From contig CM055108.1 of assembly GCA_029204225.1 (NCBI GenBank), forward strand, positions 9,848,056-9,912,055: a stretch of DNA of 64,000 bases, read 5' to 3'. The position numbers were made by a program, and so were the translations under genes. Under the pieces are notes generated by a model that saw nothing but the letters and a program-made list of their open reading frames with translations, was not told where the DNA came from and did not search any database. Shown here one piece after another: positions 22,779-34,375 of this stretch; the stretch's first letter is position 1, and each line of letters begins with the position of its first letter. The DNA is from Diphasiastrum complanatum (lineage: Eukaryota > Streptophyta > Lycopodiopsida > Lycopodiales > Lycopodiaceae).

Positions 22779-23245
22779 TGAAATTTCGATAGAATCTAGT
22801 GGAGTATGCAGATCACATCACACAATCACCATAGCCACTCCTCACAAGCTCTCATAGATGGCACAACAAAAGTTAATAGATTACAAAGAAACACTATACA
22901 TATAGAGTATTCACAAACTGCATGAAAAGGCAGGTGTCCTAAAATTGGCCTACTACCTCTCAAACTAAGGTCGAGCCCAACATGGCCAAATTTGACCGAC
23001 AAACTTGGGACATGCCCCCAAGCATAGCAAGTACTGTAAATAACTCTGTATAGGCTAATTTTTCCTATGTGTGGCTACTCAACTAACCCAAGTACCTGGC
23101 TACGGGATCAGTGCCTGATCAATATATCCTAACGGGTCACGTCCCGATCACAACCATATACAGTAAACCAAATAAGTTGTACAATAATTACATCATCACA
23201 TTTAGAGCTTATACTAATGAATCAGATCAAAACTGATTTCTAAAT
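22779..23245 (-). repeat. LTR of family C
   Basis: Lies directly upstream (minus strand) of a primer site. Its first part matches 51965-52139 on the plus strand, including GGGACGTGACCC- and ACTTGGGTTAG-like motifs. The exact start is uncertain: TGTGATGATG at 23200 is a candidate, but similarity continues to about 23245. Confidence 0.6.
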
Positions 23246-23486
23246 ATAACTCACATGAATAAGTTCATCTTCAATTGGATCTGGTATGGGCTCTGTTGAT
23301 ATCCAAGCTACATTCAGCACATTCGATGGAAAAGTGACCAATGTATCCAAAGTTCGATCCAGTAATGAAATCTCACTTAATTCGGATTGATAAAAAAGTA
23401 TTCTTGATGGACTTCTAGATCATATTGAGTTAACTTTTTGGGAAAGACTATCTGATTCATTTCCTCAACTGACAGCTAGTCCTCGT

Positions 23487-24384
23487 TGAAGTAAATTATT
23501 CTACGACCGAAAGCGAGGCTTTAGCAATGATATGTGATGTCCAAAAATTACATTATTATTTATTAAAAAATCAATTCACGTTTTATACTGATCACCAAGC
23601 ATTGTTATATCTATTGAATAAACGCAACACTGGTTGTATAGCTAGGTGGTTACTTATCCTTTTAGAATTTGACTTCAAGATTATCGTTAGAGCAACATTT
23701 TCTTGTTGACCATTTATCTAGGATAGCATCAGCTGATAGAGTCACAGAGCCTATCAATGACTACCTACCGGATGCCTACCTATTCCAAATTGATGTTACT
23801 CCTAGATGGGCTAAAGAATTAGTCTCATTTCTATTAAGTGGAGCACTGGACCCAACTATGTCTAAAGTCGATAAGTGTAAACTGATATTCAAATCAAAGC
23901 CTTAGCTTTTAATTGTTGGACAATTGTTTAAAAAAGGTGTAGATGGAATAATTAGGAGGTGTGTTAATGAAGATGAAGTAGAACAATAATTTCTCTGACA
24001 CATGAAGGTGAAGGAAGAGGGCACTTCTCGTTCAACAGTATTGCTAAGAAAATTTTATTAGCCGGGTACTGGTGGCCGATGTTATTTAAAGATACTTATG
24101 CACAAATCAGAACATGTGATATCTGCCAAAGAATAAACACTCCTCAACAAGCTGATTTTATACCTTTAACTTCAATAACCGAAGGAGAAGCGTTTCATAG
24201 ATGGGAAATTGATTTTATAGGACCAATTATTCTAGCCACCTGAGGTACTCAATCCAGATATTATATCTTAGTAGCCACTAACTACGCTACGAATTGGGTA
24301 GAAGCTAGAGCAACAAAGCAAGCTACTGCCAAAGTTACAGCCAAGTTTTTGTATGAAAATATCATCACCCAATTCATTTACAAA
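23487..24384 (+). pseudogene. Ty3/gypsy RNase H and integrase fragment
   Basis: NYSTTESEALAMI and FTFYTDHQALLYLLNK (RNase H), then IARWLLILLEFDFKIIV and, after a frameshift at about 23693, FLVDHLSRI. Integrase follows in broken frames: YWWPMLFKDTYAQIRTCDIC (zinc domain), HRWEIDFIGPI (core start, first Asp), then WVEARATKQATAK near 24300. It stops before the rest of the core. The segment runs opposite to the gypsy piece at 20908-21420 and has no LTR of its own visible. Confidence 0.8.
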
Positions 24385-25830
24385 TGAGTCAAAAGATCTG
24401 CAAAATGATGTCTCTTGCCTACTTATAGACAATCCCCATAAACATAACTATGTTGCTAGATAGGTAGCCCTTGTTAAGTCTTATTTAGTCTAAATTTGGC
24501 CTTGTTGGCCTGTTATCCTTATTCGATTATTTTGGAGGGCCTCAAGAGGGAACCGTCTTATTCTTAAAGATAATCATAATAGCTCCTCATGCGCCTACAA
24601 AGCTTACAATGGATATGATATCGCGTTAATAGGCATTGATGTACTAAAAGTACATGACAACCAAATCCTATTCCTTTAGTATAGCGACAAGGTGCCCTAT
24701 CGCAACCATCGCCGAGATTGGCTTTACCTCTCATTGTAGCTAGAACTCAAAGGTTAGTCGTGCAAATTTCATTAATTACATTGAATTATGAAATTAGTGA
24801 TTACTGAAACTTTGATAATCAAATTTATGACTACCTTTATCAATTTGTAAGCAATAAATTGAAATAGTCATTTTTTGAAATTGTGAGCGTGCTATAAAAA
24901 TACAAATACTTAATAGCAAAATTTGTCATCACTTTTGTCGAAATTGGCTGCAATATTGTCAGTTTATTATTTTAAAAGTTATGCATGAGTTTGTGACTCT
25001 TGATTGGGACATAGTGACGTGATAAATACTCAAATATAAAAATAATTACTACTATTGTATAGTCAAGACTAGAATTATTGAAAATTTGAAACCATTAATA
25101 TGAAGTAGTCAATAATGAGAACTATACGTCAAGATTCACATTATTCAAATCACAAAATAGTGAATGTTGAATTCCAAAATTATGACTATTAAAATTTCAA
25201 AGTGAGAAAGACATTTCAATCACTACATAACATTGTAAAGTTAGGAAATGACTAAATATTTTTCATTCATTCACAATGAATGGTCATTTCTCACGTAAAA
25301 TATCTACAATCTCAAAACACCACAATAATGTCAAGGCCTTTGTTGTATGCCACAACGTTCTTGTCCTTTTAATTGAAAATGAAATAATCATAAAAAATTT
25401 GAATTTCATAGGACGTCAACACATAAACACTTTACTCTAATCTTATTACATATTCACATCAAATTTAGTATGTTTGAAACTTTCATCTCATATGAAAGTC
25501 AAAAGTATGTTTGAATTGAAAATGAATTAATCATAAAAAAGTTGAATTTCATACTCATAAATCACAATAGGATTGAGGTTGAAATCTTATTACATCTTAC
25601 ATCAAATTTAGTATGTTAGAAACATGCATCTCATATATGAAAGTCAAAATTATGTTCTAAACATGCATCTCATATGACATATCAAAAGGAAAAAATCAAT
25701 CCTTCAATAATATGACTATGCATGTCAAATTCCAACGTGGGATAAAATATTAATATATAAAGAGAAAGAGAGAGAATGATAGTGATACGAGGAAATTATC
25801 CTTCAATGTGTCATGTATGCTCTAGTCTAA
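24385..25830. repeat. AT-rich intergenic DNA with an imperfect 150-bp duplication
   Basis: No coding signal. An imperfect duplication around ATTGAAAATGAA..AATCATAAAAAA..TTGAATTTCAT occupies about 25370-25515 and 25516-25660. The rest is unassigned. Confidence 0.55.
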
Positions 25831-26448
25831 GAAGAAGATGACATTGAAACACCAATTTTAGGAAATAGTAGTGAACACTGAATCCAGATGTGACGAGCTT
25901 ATATAAATCAAATGGATAATTGCTGTCATAATGAAATTGAGACTATATATCTTAACATTTTTCTCTTTCAATCTAAGATCATCGTTGTGGGAAGCTTATT
26001 CAAAAAGAAAAGTCAGTCTTGCCCAACCAACTAGTACTCATTCTATTTCAATTTTAGTTTTGTAGTCCTATATAACCAACTCTTTTCAGCTGGCTGTATA
26101 AATAACCAATTAGTCATTATGGCTGAAGTAGTTTGTGGGTCAACTCATGTTCCTTGGTCTATATGTTTCTGTCAATATTTGTTTCGAAATCGATTCCGGA
26201 AGTTAGAACACGTTACTGTTTAGAAGGCTGTAGAGAATAGACTTCTTAGATGCTTTGCTGCATGGAAATTGTAGTTTTGGATAACGTCGGGTATCAGAGT
26301 ACTGAGGGTACTGACTCAGCTTTCCATTCAAAGTGTTTCCTATATTGCGTGAAATTGAGCCTCAATTTTTGCTTATAAAAGGCGGCTGGACGATCGATAT
26401 TATGAAACAGAACCAGGCTCCGCGCGCCAGCTATCGATCGATCGATTG

Positions 26449-26451
<3 letters not shown>
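25831..26451 (+). promoter_or_regulatory. dirigent-gene promoter region
   Basis: Lies upstream of the dirigent reading frame and is duplicated at 16140-16906, in both cases as far as the TATA box. It includes a TATA-proximal conserved block (CTCAATTTTTGCTTATAAAA) and a run of ATCGATCGATCGATTGATCGA before the GA tract. Confidence 0.65.
26374..26380 (+). promoter_or_regulatory. TATA box of the dirigent gene
   Basis: TATAAAA at 26374-26380, about 180 bp upstream of the first candidate ATG (26560). The same box is conserved in the promoter copy at 16901. Confidence 0.65.

Positions 26452-26511
<60 letters not shown>
26452..26511. repeat. (GA)n microsatellite in the predicted 5' UTR
   Basis: Thirty GA units between the TATA box and the start codon. 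Confidence 0.95.
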
Positions 26512-26514
<3 letters not shown>

Positions 26515-26571
26515 TCACCAGCTACCAATTTTTCTTGAATATCTGCAGAAGTGTTGATAATGATCAACAAA

Positions 26572-27169
26572 ATGGAAGTAATCAACTGCCGGGTGCTTGA
26601 ACAGCTCGCTTGTTTTGCTTTAGTAGTGATACTACTAAAGTTTAGTAGTGATACTACTAAATAGTGGGTCACTATTTACTGTTGTTGCAGACGCTCGTCA
26701 ACTTCCAAAGAAAGAAACTTACGAATATTATGTTCAGGTCATTAGATCAAACTTTAGCTTCAGTGATCCCACGGCTGTACATATTGCGGGTAAAGGTGGT
26801 CCGGATCCATCACCTCCTTATGCCTTCGGCGATACTGTTGTGTTCGATGATAAGATCACAGAAGGTCCCGATTTCTCCTCTAAGGAACTAGGCAGAGCCA
26901 AGGGCACATTTTTCCAACCAAATCATAATAGTTCTGATGCTCTGAAGATATTGGTAGTTTCAACTTTGAATTTCACTACTGGAAAGCTGATCGGCACTCT
27001 TCCTGCTACGTTCTTAGAGGATACCAGCATACCAGTGCGGACTTTCGCATTCCACGGAGGAACTGGCGATTTCTTTGAGGCTCATGGTTTGGCGATTCTT
27101 ACCTCCACTGTCGTGGCAAACGGATATTTTCGCTCCCATGTCGTTCTTCACATAAGCAGAAAAGCTTAA
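26572..27169 (+). pseudogene. dirigent-family protein gene, disrupted in the signal peptide
   Basis: Mature region: an intact 150-odd codon frame ending at 27169 with the dirigent pattern YEYYVQVIRSNFSFSD, FGDTVVFDDKI, ELGRAKGTFF, and HGGTGDFFEAHGLA near the C-terminus. Dirigent proteins are secreted beta-barrel proteins that guide phenoxy-radical coupling. The start ATG at 26572 (or in-frame 26560) opens a leader with a hydrophobic CFALVVILL core, but an exact 22-bp tandem duplication (26619-26640 and 26641-26662, last base different) shifts the frame and brings TAG at 26662. The minus-strand copy at 61452-60918 has the unit once, so the duplication is the derived state. The mature frame has no internal Met. 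Probably a recent pseudogene. Confidence 0.85.
26619..26662 (+). repeat. 22-bp tandem duplication causing frameshift
   Basis: Two adjacent 22-bp copies beginning TTTAGTAGTGATACTACTAA, differing only in the final base. Removing either copy restores frame between the leader and the dirigent domain. Confidence 0.9.
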
Positions 27170-27810
27170 AAACCTTTAGTTGCTACCTATAATTTGCGTG
27201 CCTTTCTTTGAGAATCTGCTGTTTCTTCGTGTTTCTTAACATAGCCAGTTTTCTATTTCTTTAACTCGCAAGCTATAAGCCTTTTCAGTTTCAAAAGAGT
27301 AGTCTCATGTTACCGACAACATTATTTGATTTTTAAATTTGAAAGCCATTATGGCCTGGTTATTGCCTTTCCCAGTTCTTTGTCAAATCTGCATCAAGTT
27401 ATGGAGAATTGATATGATGTACAGATGGTTAATACATGTGGGCGAAGCATGTGGGTATTTTCAGGAGAGATTCCAATTTGAAATTTCGCAAGCCTGTTGC
27501 AAGTAGACGCCATTTAAAACCTCGTTGAAGGCCAACAACACATTTTGAAAGTTAAGAACTATGGACAAAATTCATGAGACACTCCATTTTGACTTGCAAT
27601 CTTTCATCAGTACACGTCAAAAGAGTTTTAATTATGAGAACTCTGAAAAATAAATCGAAGCAGTTCACACTTTAAGCTCGAATATTAAATACGTCGATTG
27701 CTTTCGTGATTCGTTACCTTCGTTTTGGTCCTTGGAGATTAGGAGCGTCCAAGTTAAGAAGCAAATGTGCAATGCAAATTTATGAACCGGATTACATATG
27801 ATGGACAACA
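27170..27810 (+). other. 3' flank of the dirigent gene, duplicated elsewhere
   Basis: Blocks such as TTTGTCAAATCTGCATC, GAGACACTCCATTTTGACTT and AAGTTAAGAAGCAAATGTGC match, in reverse orientation, 60310-60790 next to the second dirigent copy. The similarity fades after about 27800. Confidence 0.75.
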
Positions 27811-28739
27811 ATATAATCTTACTATATCAAAATTCCATAGATGACAATCTTAAATGTCAAATTTCAATTGCATTGCGGCACAACGTTAAGATGGCAATGC
27901 ATCTTGATGAACATGCATTAACACTTGCGAGATTTTTGGTTCTATGATAACATGTATTCAAAAAGTTTAGTTTAAGTGTTGCTAAGGAGTGTCATTGGTT
28001 GAAAATCTATATGTACTATGGTCCACTATGGGAGACTCGATGATAAATACTTAGTAAGATTGATATCGAAAAAAATTACTCAAAGTATAAGTTCCTTATT
28101 GTATCAATTTGTGTAATTTCTTTGCAATATTATTGTTGATGAAAGTCTAATGTCATCCCAAACATATAACTAAATGTTATCTTAAGCTTGAGAAGTATAT
28201 TACAAGTACTCTTTAGAAAAACAACTAAGTTGTCAAGACTCAAAATACTATCATAATTGACTTAGTCCTACCTATCCATTGAATACTTTCTAATTCAAAC
28301 AACTTAAAATTCAAAAATCATTGAATTCACCACAAATGGAAATACATCAAATCTTGAAATATCAAATTTCTATATAGTTCAACATTTTTGGTCAAAGCAG
28401 AAAAGTGACGTGCACAATGTTGTGAAATTAGGTACAAAAATCAAAAGAGAATTAGCTAATGAATCAGTAATTAGTCCACTATGTCAGGTAGGCTAGAATT
28501 TAATTGTGTAAAAGGACTAGTTCATGAATGACAAACTCAGCGCAAATTGCAACTCACCATGATTTTTGATGTCATTTGCGACATGAAATCATGCATTTAC
28601 TTCTTTTTTTTTCTGACTCGACATGGACACCGCAAAACATGTCGTAATAGGGTTGTTGGATTCCGATGACTAGAAAACGTGTCAAAAAACAATGCCTACG
28701 CTGATCAGCCCCTACGGGAGACATCAAGCGGACATTAAC
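27811..28739. other. intergenic, no feature recognised
   Basis: AT-rich, without open frames or repeats that I could identify. Confidence 0.4.
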
Positions 28740-29760
28740 TGTGGAGTCTTATGATCTCACATTATCCAAACTTTGTCATATATTGTAAAAATTTTCAATT
28801 TCCATATATATAAAATGTGCTATAGTGCCTAAATACATGTAAAGGCCTATTTCGCACTTTGTAAATTCATATTTTGAGTAGAAATTGCGACGTTCTAAAG
28901 AGATGCAATAGAAGTTCAGAATCGACATTTGACGGTTCGTAAGCGACATTGAGGCTGAAGAACATTCCTATAAGAATAGCACTATGTACCATTGTACATA
29001 CGCATTTCTACGCAGAGCTGAGTATCAATAGAGAGCGAAGAGCAAGTTCTTATAGCTTGAACATTCTTTCCTTCTGTTATTTCTCACAAAATTACTTCTT
29101 ATCATTTGTGCAAACACACTCTGTATGATCTGTGATTGATTGTAATACTGTTCTGTTTGCATCACACACATATCTTAAGTTATACTGAATTTCAGTTACT
29201 CTAACATGGATTTTTAGGCGACACCAGCAAGTACTAATTCTGACTAATGTGTGCAGGGAATGAGCCGAAGCTGTTAAACATAACTTTTAGCAGAAATTCC
29301 TTCAACTCGGAATGAGCTATGTGTTCAGATAATGGGATTGATTGAGGCTCTGTCTTGTTTGCTTCCTGCGATAAAAACTAATTCTCTATGTTTGATTAAG
29401 AAGAACTTTTAGCTAACGTGATTCTGCTTGATGAATCTAATTGCTAGTTGTTGTCATTTCTGACTGTTTTCCTGATGCATGAAGAGCCTGGAAGATGAAG
29501 TAATTCTTACAATTACGGACCTTGACTAAATCGTTTCATCATTGGTGTTCCTGGATGCCAATTTACTTAAATATCTTTGGATAATCAGTTATGTCGCTGT
29601 AGTATTCATTGTGAACTTTATACACTCTAGTCTGTTTATCATCATACATACATTTACCATGCAAAACATGAGATTATTCTCTCTCTTGGGGAATGATCAA
29701 ACCTTTTATACTACGTAATTCATTGATTTTGTGGAAATCTATAATGACTAGGCCACCACA
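28740..29760 (+). repeat. 5' LTR of the pol-less element
   Basis: 1021 bp, TG...CA ends. Contains about 80 bp near 29190-29290 that the right LTR lacks. Confidence 0.85.
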
Positions 29761-29763
29761 AAA

Positions 29764-29783
29764 TTTGGCGTCGTTGCTGGGGA
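29764..29783 (+). promoter_or_regulatory. primer binding site, gypsy type
   Basis: TTTGGCGTCGTTGCTGGGGA, close to the TTTGGCGCCGTTGCCGGGGA seen after the 5' LTR in many plant Ty3 elements. Confidence 0.75.
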
Positions 29784-29848
29784 GATGAATTTCACCTTTT
29801 GCAATATTTTTAAGTGTATTACGTCTACGAATCTTTCTCATGTAATGC

Positions 29849-30600
29849 ATGCCAAGAACATACTCCGAAGCAATTATTGAACAGAAACGTTTAGAGCGTG
29901 CATATAGGAAGTCTAGAGATTTGTATTTCCAAAATTTGCAAAACTCACCAATTAGAGCAAGATTAACACCTAAAGCATTTAATGATCTTTTACATGCTAC
30001 TACAACATTTGTAGATTCATTTGAGGAAAGATCCGTTGAAACACCAAGTTCTACAAATTCACCTGAATCAGATTCGTCTGATTCTACTTCCGAACCAAGT
30101 TCAGACTCTTTGTCCGAGTGAAGTTTAGATTCAGATCCTCCAAGTTCATCTAGTTCACCACCATCTGTTAATATGGCTAATCCAGCGCCACCCACATCTA
30201 CAAAATTAGATATGATTTCTTTAAGGGATCATCATCTGAAGGTGCAGATAGTTATATGTCGCAATTTGAATCCATTACCATAGCAAACAAAGAGCAGACG
30301 GACGAGGATAAAGTTAGAATTTTGCCAAGTCTTCTGTGGAAGCAGGCTAGGATTTGGTACAGTCAATTAGTACTGGAAACAATTAATACTTGGAATGCTT
30401 TAAAAGCAACATTCCTTAAACAGTTTAGGGAGATAGGATATTCCACTAGATTGTTGGCTCGGCTTAACTCTGTTGAAAAAAAACCAAAGGAATCACTTAG
30501 GAAATATACTCGTAGGGTTAAGAATTTAATAGAAAAGTTAGGAGTTTTACATCTGCAAGCACTATGGCGATTGTATTCAAAATGCACCCAAAGCTAGTGA
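29849..30600 (+). pseudogene. retrotransposon gag, frameshifted
   Basis: The frame 29849-30121 starts MPRTYSEAIIEQKRLERAYR and is followed by an acidic serine-rich tail that stops at 30119-30121. In another frame 30256-30597 reads YMSQFESITIANKEQTDEDK, WKQARIWYSQL, INTWNALKATFLKQF and ESLRKYTRRVKNLIEKL, the conserved retrotransposon gag fold of Ty3 elements. No zinc knuckle follows. Two frame breaks make it inactive in this copy. Confidence 0.75.
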
Positions 30601-30639
30601 TACCAGTATTACAACTACTAGCTGTTTGAGCGCGAATTG

Positions 30640-31392
30640 AAGGTCTTCTTCAATTCAATCCATCAGTAATTCTTATTGATTTATGTTATGAGCTGATCCG
30701 CAATTTGGGCGAAACAGAAGAAGGACATATTTCCACAACCGTCCGCAATCAAGAGATTGTTATCACAGAGGGGTTTTAATTTTGTGCCTTAGGATTGCCT
30801 ATGGACGGCAGTATGCCAGTTACTAAACCAGATTTCATTGCGGAGAGCGGAGCTTTTCAAGAAGAGGCTTATCTTGAGAAACAGGGATACAAACTCTCTT
30901 ACATAACAGATCCCAATCTCAAGAGCTTCGTTCGATTTGCTCTTGCTTCTATCTTCTTACCGGAGCAAGAGTACACAATTTCAAATACCAATATGGGATA
31001 CCTGCTGAGAGCTTTAAATGGAGAACAGATTGTCTTCGGACAGATTGCTTTCAGGCAAATTCTATAAATTAATAAAAGTTAATCAGTTCTCCAGGCTGGG
31101 TCAGTAGATGGGCATTTTATGTATGCATGTTGGTGTGCTGACAATGCAGGAGGATATCAGGATTGCACCAGTACTACTAGAGCTAGCCCCATCAATTGAG
31201 GTGGAATCCCAAATGCAGACATCAAAGGCAACCACCATAGCAGCCACATCATCATCATCATCATCATCAAGTCAAGGGAGCATGGTGAGGATGACTTCGC
31301 CATCATCCCGATACACACCACTGTCCAGCAAAGAAGGAAATAGTAATGCAGAAGAGGAGGCGGAGGACACTGTTGATCAGGAGCATAATTAG
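30640..31392 (+). pseudogene. accessory ORF, first part (plant retroelement domain of unknown role)
   Basis: Broken frames give LIDLCYELIRNLGETEEGHI, VRNQEIVITEGF, then in frame 30795-31067 KPDFIAESGAFQEEAYLEKQ, FVRFALASIFLPEQE and MGYLLRALNGEQIVFGQIAF. The pattern resembles the mobile-domain-like proteins found in some plant LTR elements: a surface for a short conserved GLP..D motif and helical repeats. After a stop at 31067 a serine-, threonine- and acid-rich stretch runs to 31392, including a CATCAT-coded serine run. Function unknown. No enzymatic motif seen. Confidence 0.55.
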
Positions 31393-31439
31393 GCTAAAAT
31401 ACCACAAGAGCCAGAACCACAAAGAGTAGAACAACTTTC

Positions 31440-31900
31440 TGATGACCAGCAGGGCAGCGAAAGCGACGTCGAGGAACCAATCCTCGATGTCGAGTTATAT
31501 CAAAAGGTTTTTGGAACACTATTGCCAAATACTCGGGCAACTATTCAGCATCTTGCTAGCTTGGAGAAGGTATCCAGGAAGCTGGGGTCCAAGTATGAAA
31601 GAGTCTGAACAGACCTCACCCAAAAAGATATAGAGCTGAACAAAAAAAAGGCTGAGTTGGCCTATAGAAATGAGGAGCTTGAAGCAGCCAATGCGGAGCT
31701 AAGCAAAAAAGATACAGAACTTGAAGAAGCGAAAGGAAGGCTGGGATGACACGCTCGAAGTGTTGGAAGAAATGCAAGAGCAGTCCAACGCCTTCGAAAG
31801 TGAGAACATACTACTTAAACAACAACTTCAGACCCTGCAGGCTTCTTTGCAGGAGGAGAGATGAGTGCGAACTACTCTTTAGAGTAGCAATGCGGAGCTA
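31440..31900 (+). pseudogene. accessory ORF, coiled-coil part
   Basis: In broken frames: DDQQGSESDVEEPILDVELY, then LASLEKVSRKLGSKYE, LTQKDIELNKKKAELAYRNE and ELEAANAELSKKDTELEEAK, then LEEMQEQSNAFESENILLKQ. Heptads with Leu and Glu/Lys indicate a long coiled coil. Stops near 31608 and 31860 interrupt it. No retroviral enzyme shares this pattern. Confidence 0.55.
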
Positions 31901-32137
31901 AGCAATGAACTCAACAGTGCTCAGGAATCAATTGTCCAACTACAAAATTCTGTAGAAATGTTAAAGAAAGGCAATCAAATATACAAGAACCAGGTCGAAG
32001 AGGCAATACTGTGGCGAATCAGCACCGAAGTCACACTCGGTGCCTGCGTATCTCATGGCAGGTACCGAATTGATCCGGTAGCATGGATCCAGGAGAGGAT
32101 GATCCAGACCTTCCAAATGCAATATCTGCAGCCATAG

Positions 32138-32340
32138 ATGATTGCTTATGAGAATATGAAGGAAGAATTAGAAGAGGCCAACTTCCAATCAGGCCAAATG
32201 CAGATTTCTGATGCGGAAGAACCAGCACAAGGACAAGATCAGGAGACGCAGACAGATGAGCCAACACCAGTAATGTCAGAAAAGGCCATCCAAACAGATA
32301 CCATCTGCAAGCAGATCTGAGAGATCAAGAAACACAGACT
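32138..32340 (+). pseudogene. accessory ORF, acidic Gln/Thr-rich part
   Basis: The frame has repeated DQETQTDEPTP- and KAIQTDT-like units followed, in the next frame, by DQETQTETKDAVEVQ. The EAIQTD-type repeats look like short linear motifs. Unknown function. Confidence 0.4.
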
Positions 32341-32702
32341 GAAACCAAGGATGCTGTAGAGGTACAAGCTATTGAAGACCAACCTGAGGCGTTAAGCGTC
32401 ATTCCATACCAAGCCCAGGCGTCACCAAGTGGAGCAGTTGTAAAGAAAAACAAGATTGTCTACTCACTACTAAGGTCAGAATTTCAGACATTTCATCATA
32501 AACTAACATTTTTTATTCCACCTTTTTGTAGTCTAGAACTCCAATGGAGAATGGATTACTTTTTTTATCTAAACTTTTTGGTTACACAAAAGAACAATGG
32601 TAGAACCCTTGGACTTTTTCTAACATAAATACTTTATGGTCTAGACTAACTATACATAAAAAAGAAATCCTCGTCCTTGCCATTGTTCTAAACAAGTTCA
32701 AT

Positions 32703-33399
32703 GTGCAAACTAACTATATTCATGTGGTCGTAGGATCCTTGTATATATACATCTTAGAATACCTAAGAACATTTGAGAATAATATTTTTCCAGCATTGGA
32801 TGAGTATTTGAATAAGTTAGAATCAATTAACATTTTTGATGTAAAGAAGTTGTTTCTAACTCTAAATCAGTTCCGAGTTACTCATCAGTTTTTATTCTCT
32901 GATCTATGGGAAATCTACACAGATTGGAAAACTAACTATTCTTTTGGAGGAAGTAAAAGCAAATAATATACTTCGCTCCACTAACCCAATAACTCGACCA
33001 TATTATAATTACAGCCATGTAAATATTGCTTCTCTCATTTCGTATGCCCTCCTATATGTTCAACAATTGTATATTAAAGCAAAATTTCTCGAATATACAT
33101 ATGCTGCCCTTTCACTAACTGTCCCTTCTGCCGAGATGTCTGAAATCCTGACCGAGGATAGTTGGTATACCCATCTTGTTAATAATACATTAACTGATAA
33201 CCCCCTTGCACCAACCGGCAATCAAGGAATGAGTGGTTATCCAAATTTGTCATTCCAAGAAGACTACAACCAGAAGAACAACTATTTCCTAGCAACAAAA
33301 GGACTGACATTGGAGCAAAAAAATGAAGAGAATGATGCCCAAGCCAAGGCTATTTTCCACAGCAAGCCAGCTAGCCGAAAGCGACAAAGAAGGACATAA
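32703..33399 (+). pseudogene. accessory ORF, C-terminal part with basic tail
   Basis: Frames 32703-32966 and 32944-33399 overlap by a few codons. The first has VKKLFLTLNQFRVTHQFLFS; the second reads ITRPYYNYSHVNIASLISYA, ILTEDSWYTHLVNNTLTDNP and ends KPASRKRQRRT, a possible nuclear localisation signal, 44 bp before the right LTR. Nothing matches a protein I know. Together with the preceding parts it fills the place where pol would be. Confidence 0.5.
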
Positions 33400-33428
33400 A
33401 TCAGATTGTTTGCGAGCCGTTGCATAGC

Positions 33429-33442
33429 TGAGGAAGGGGATT
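33429..33442 (+). promoter_or_regulatory. polypurine tract
   Basis: TGAGGAAGGGGATT directly upstream of the right LTR, the usual plus-strand priming site. Confidence 0.7.
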
Positions 33443-34375
33443 TGTGGAGTCTTATGATCTCACATTATCCAAACTTTGTCATATGCTGTAAAAAATTTCA
33501 ATTTCCATATATATAAAATGTGCTTTAGTGCCTAAATACATGTAAAGGCCTATTTCGCACTTTGTAAATTCATATTTTGAGTAGAGGTTGCGACGTTCTA
33601 AAGAGACGCAATAGAAGTTCAGAACCGACATTTGACGGTTCATAAGCGACATTGAGGCTGAAGAACATTCCTGTAAGGATAGCACTATGTGCCATTGTAC
33701 ATACGCATTTCTACGCAGAGCTGAGTATCAATAGAGAGCGAAGAGCAAGTTCTTATATCTTGAACATTCTTTCCTTCTGTTATCTCTCATAGAATTACTT
33801 CTTATCATTTGTGCGAACACATTCTGTATGATCTGTGATTGATTGTGATACTGTTTTGTTTGCGTCACACACATTTCTTAATCAAACACAAAAAATTAGT
33901 TTTAGCAGAAATTTCTTCAACTCTGAATGAGCTATGTGTTCAGATAATGGGGTTTATTGAGGCTCTGTCTTATTTGCTTCCTGCGATAAAAACTAATTCT
34001 TTGTGTTTGATTAAGAAGGACTTTTAGCTAATGTGATTCTGCTTGATGAATCTAATTGCTAGTTGCTGTCAATTCTGACTATTTTCCTGATGCCTGAAGA
34101 GCCTAAAAGATAAAGTAATTCTTACAATTACAGACCTTGACCAAATCGTTTCATCATTGGTGTTCTTGGATGCCAATTTACCCAAATATCTTTGGATAAT
34201 CAGTTATGTTGCTGTAGTATTCATTGTGAACTTTATACACTCTAGTCTATTTATCATCATACATACATTTACCATGCAAAAGATGAGATTATTCCCTCTC
34301 TTGGGGAACGATCAAACCTTTTATACTACGTAATTCATTGATTTTGTAAAAATCTATAACAACTAGGCCACCACA
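33443..34375 (+). repeat. 3' LTR of the pol-less element
   Basis: 933 bp matching 28740-29760 with scattered substitutions and a missing segment of about 80 bp. Confidence 0.85.

Larger units (their letters stand above)
28740..34375 (+). mobile_element. pol-less LTR retrotransposon with gag and accessory ORFs
   Basis: Direct repeats 28740-29760 and 33443-34375 both begin TGTGGAGTCTTATGATCTCA and end GGCCACCACA. A gypsy-type primer site TTTGGCGTCGTTGCTGGGGA follows the left LTR, and a purine tract GAGGAAGGGGA precedes the right one. The internal 3.7 kb holds a gag-like gene and then a long region of accessory coding frames; no protease, RT, RNase H or integrase was found. Flanking 5-mers TTAAC and TTAGT are only partly alike, so the target-site duplication has mutated or was never perfect. 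The LTRs differ by substitutions and an indel of about 80 bp: an old insertion. Confidence 0.85.

Noticed and set aside
29674-30195. 173-codon minus-strand frame
   Set aside because: Antisense to gag and crosses the LTR boundary; composition mirrors the Ser/Asp-rich gag tail.
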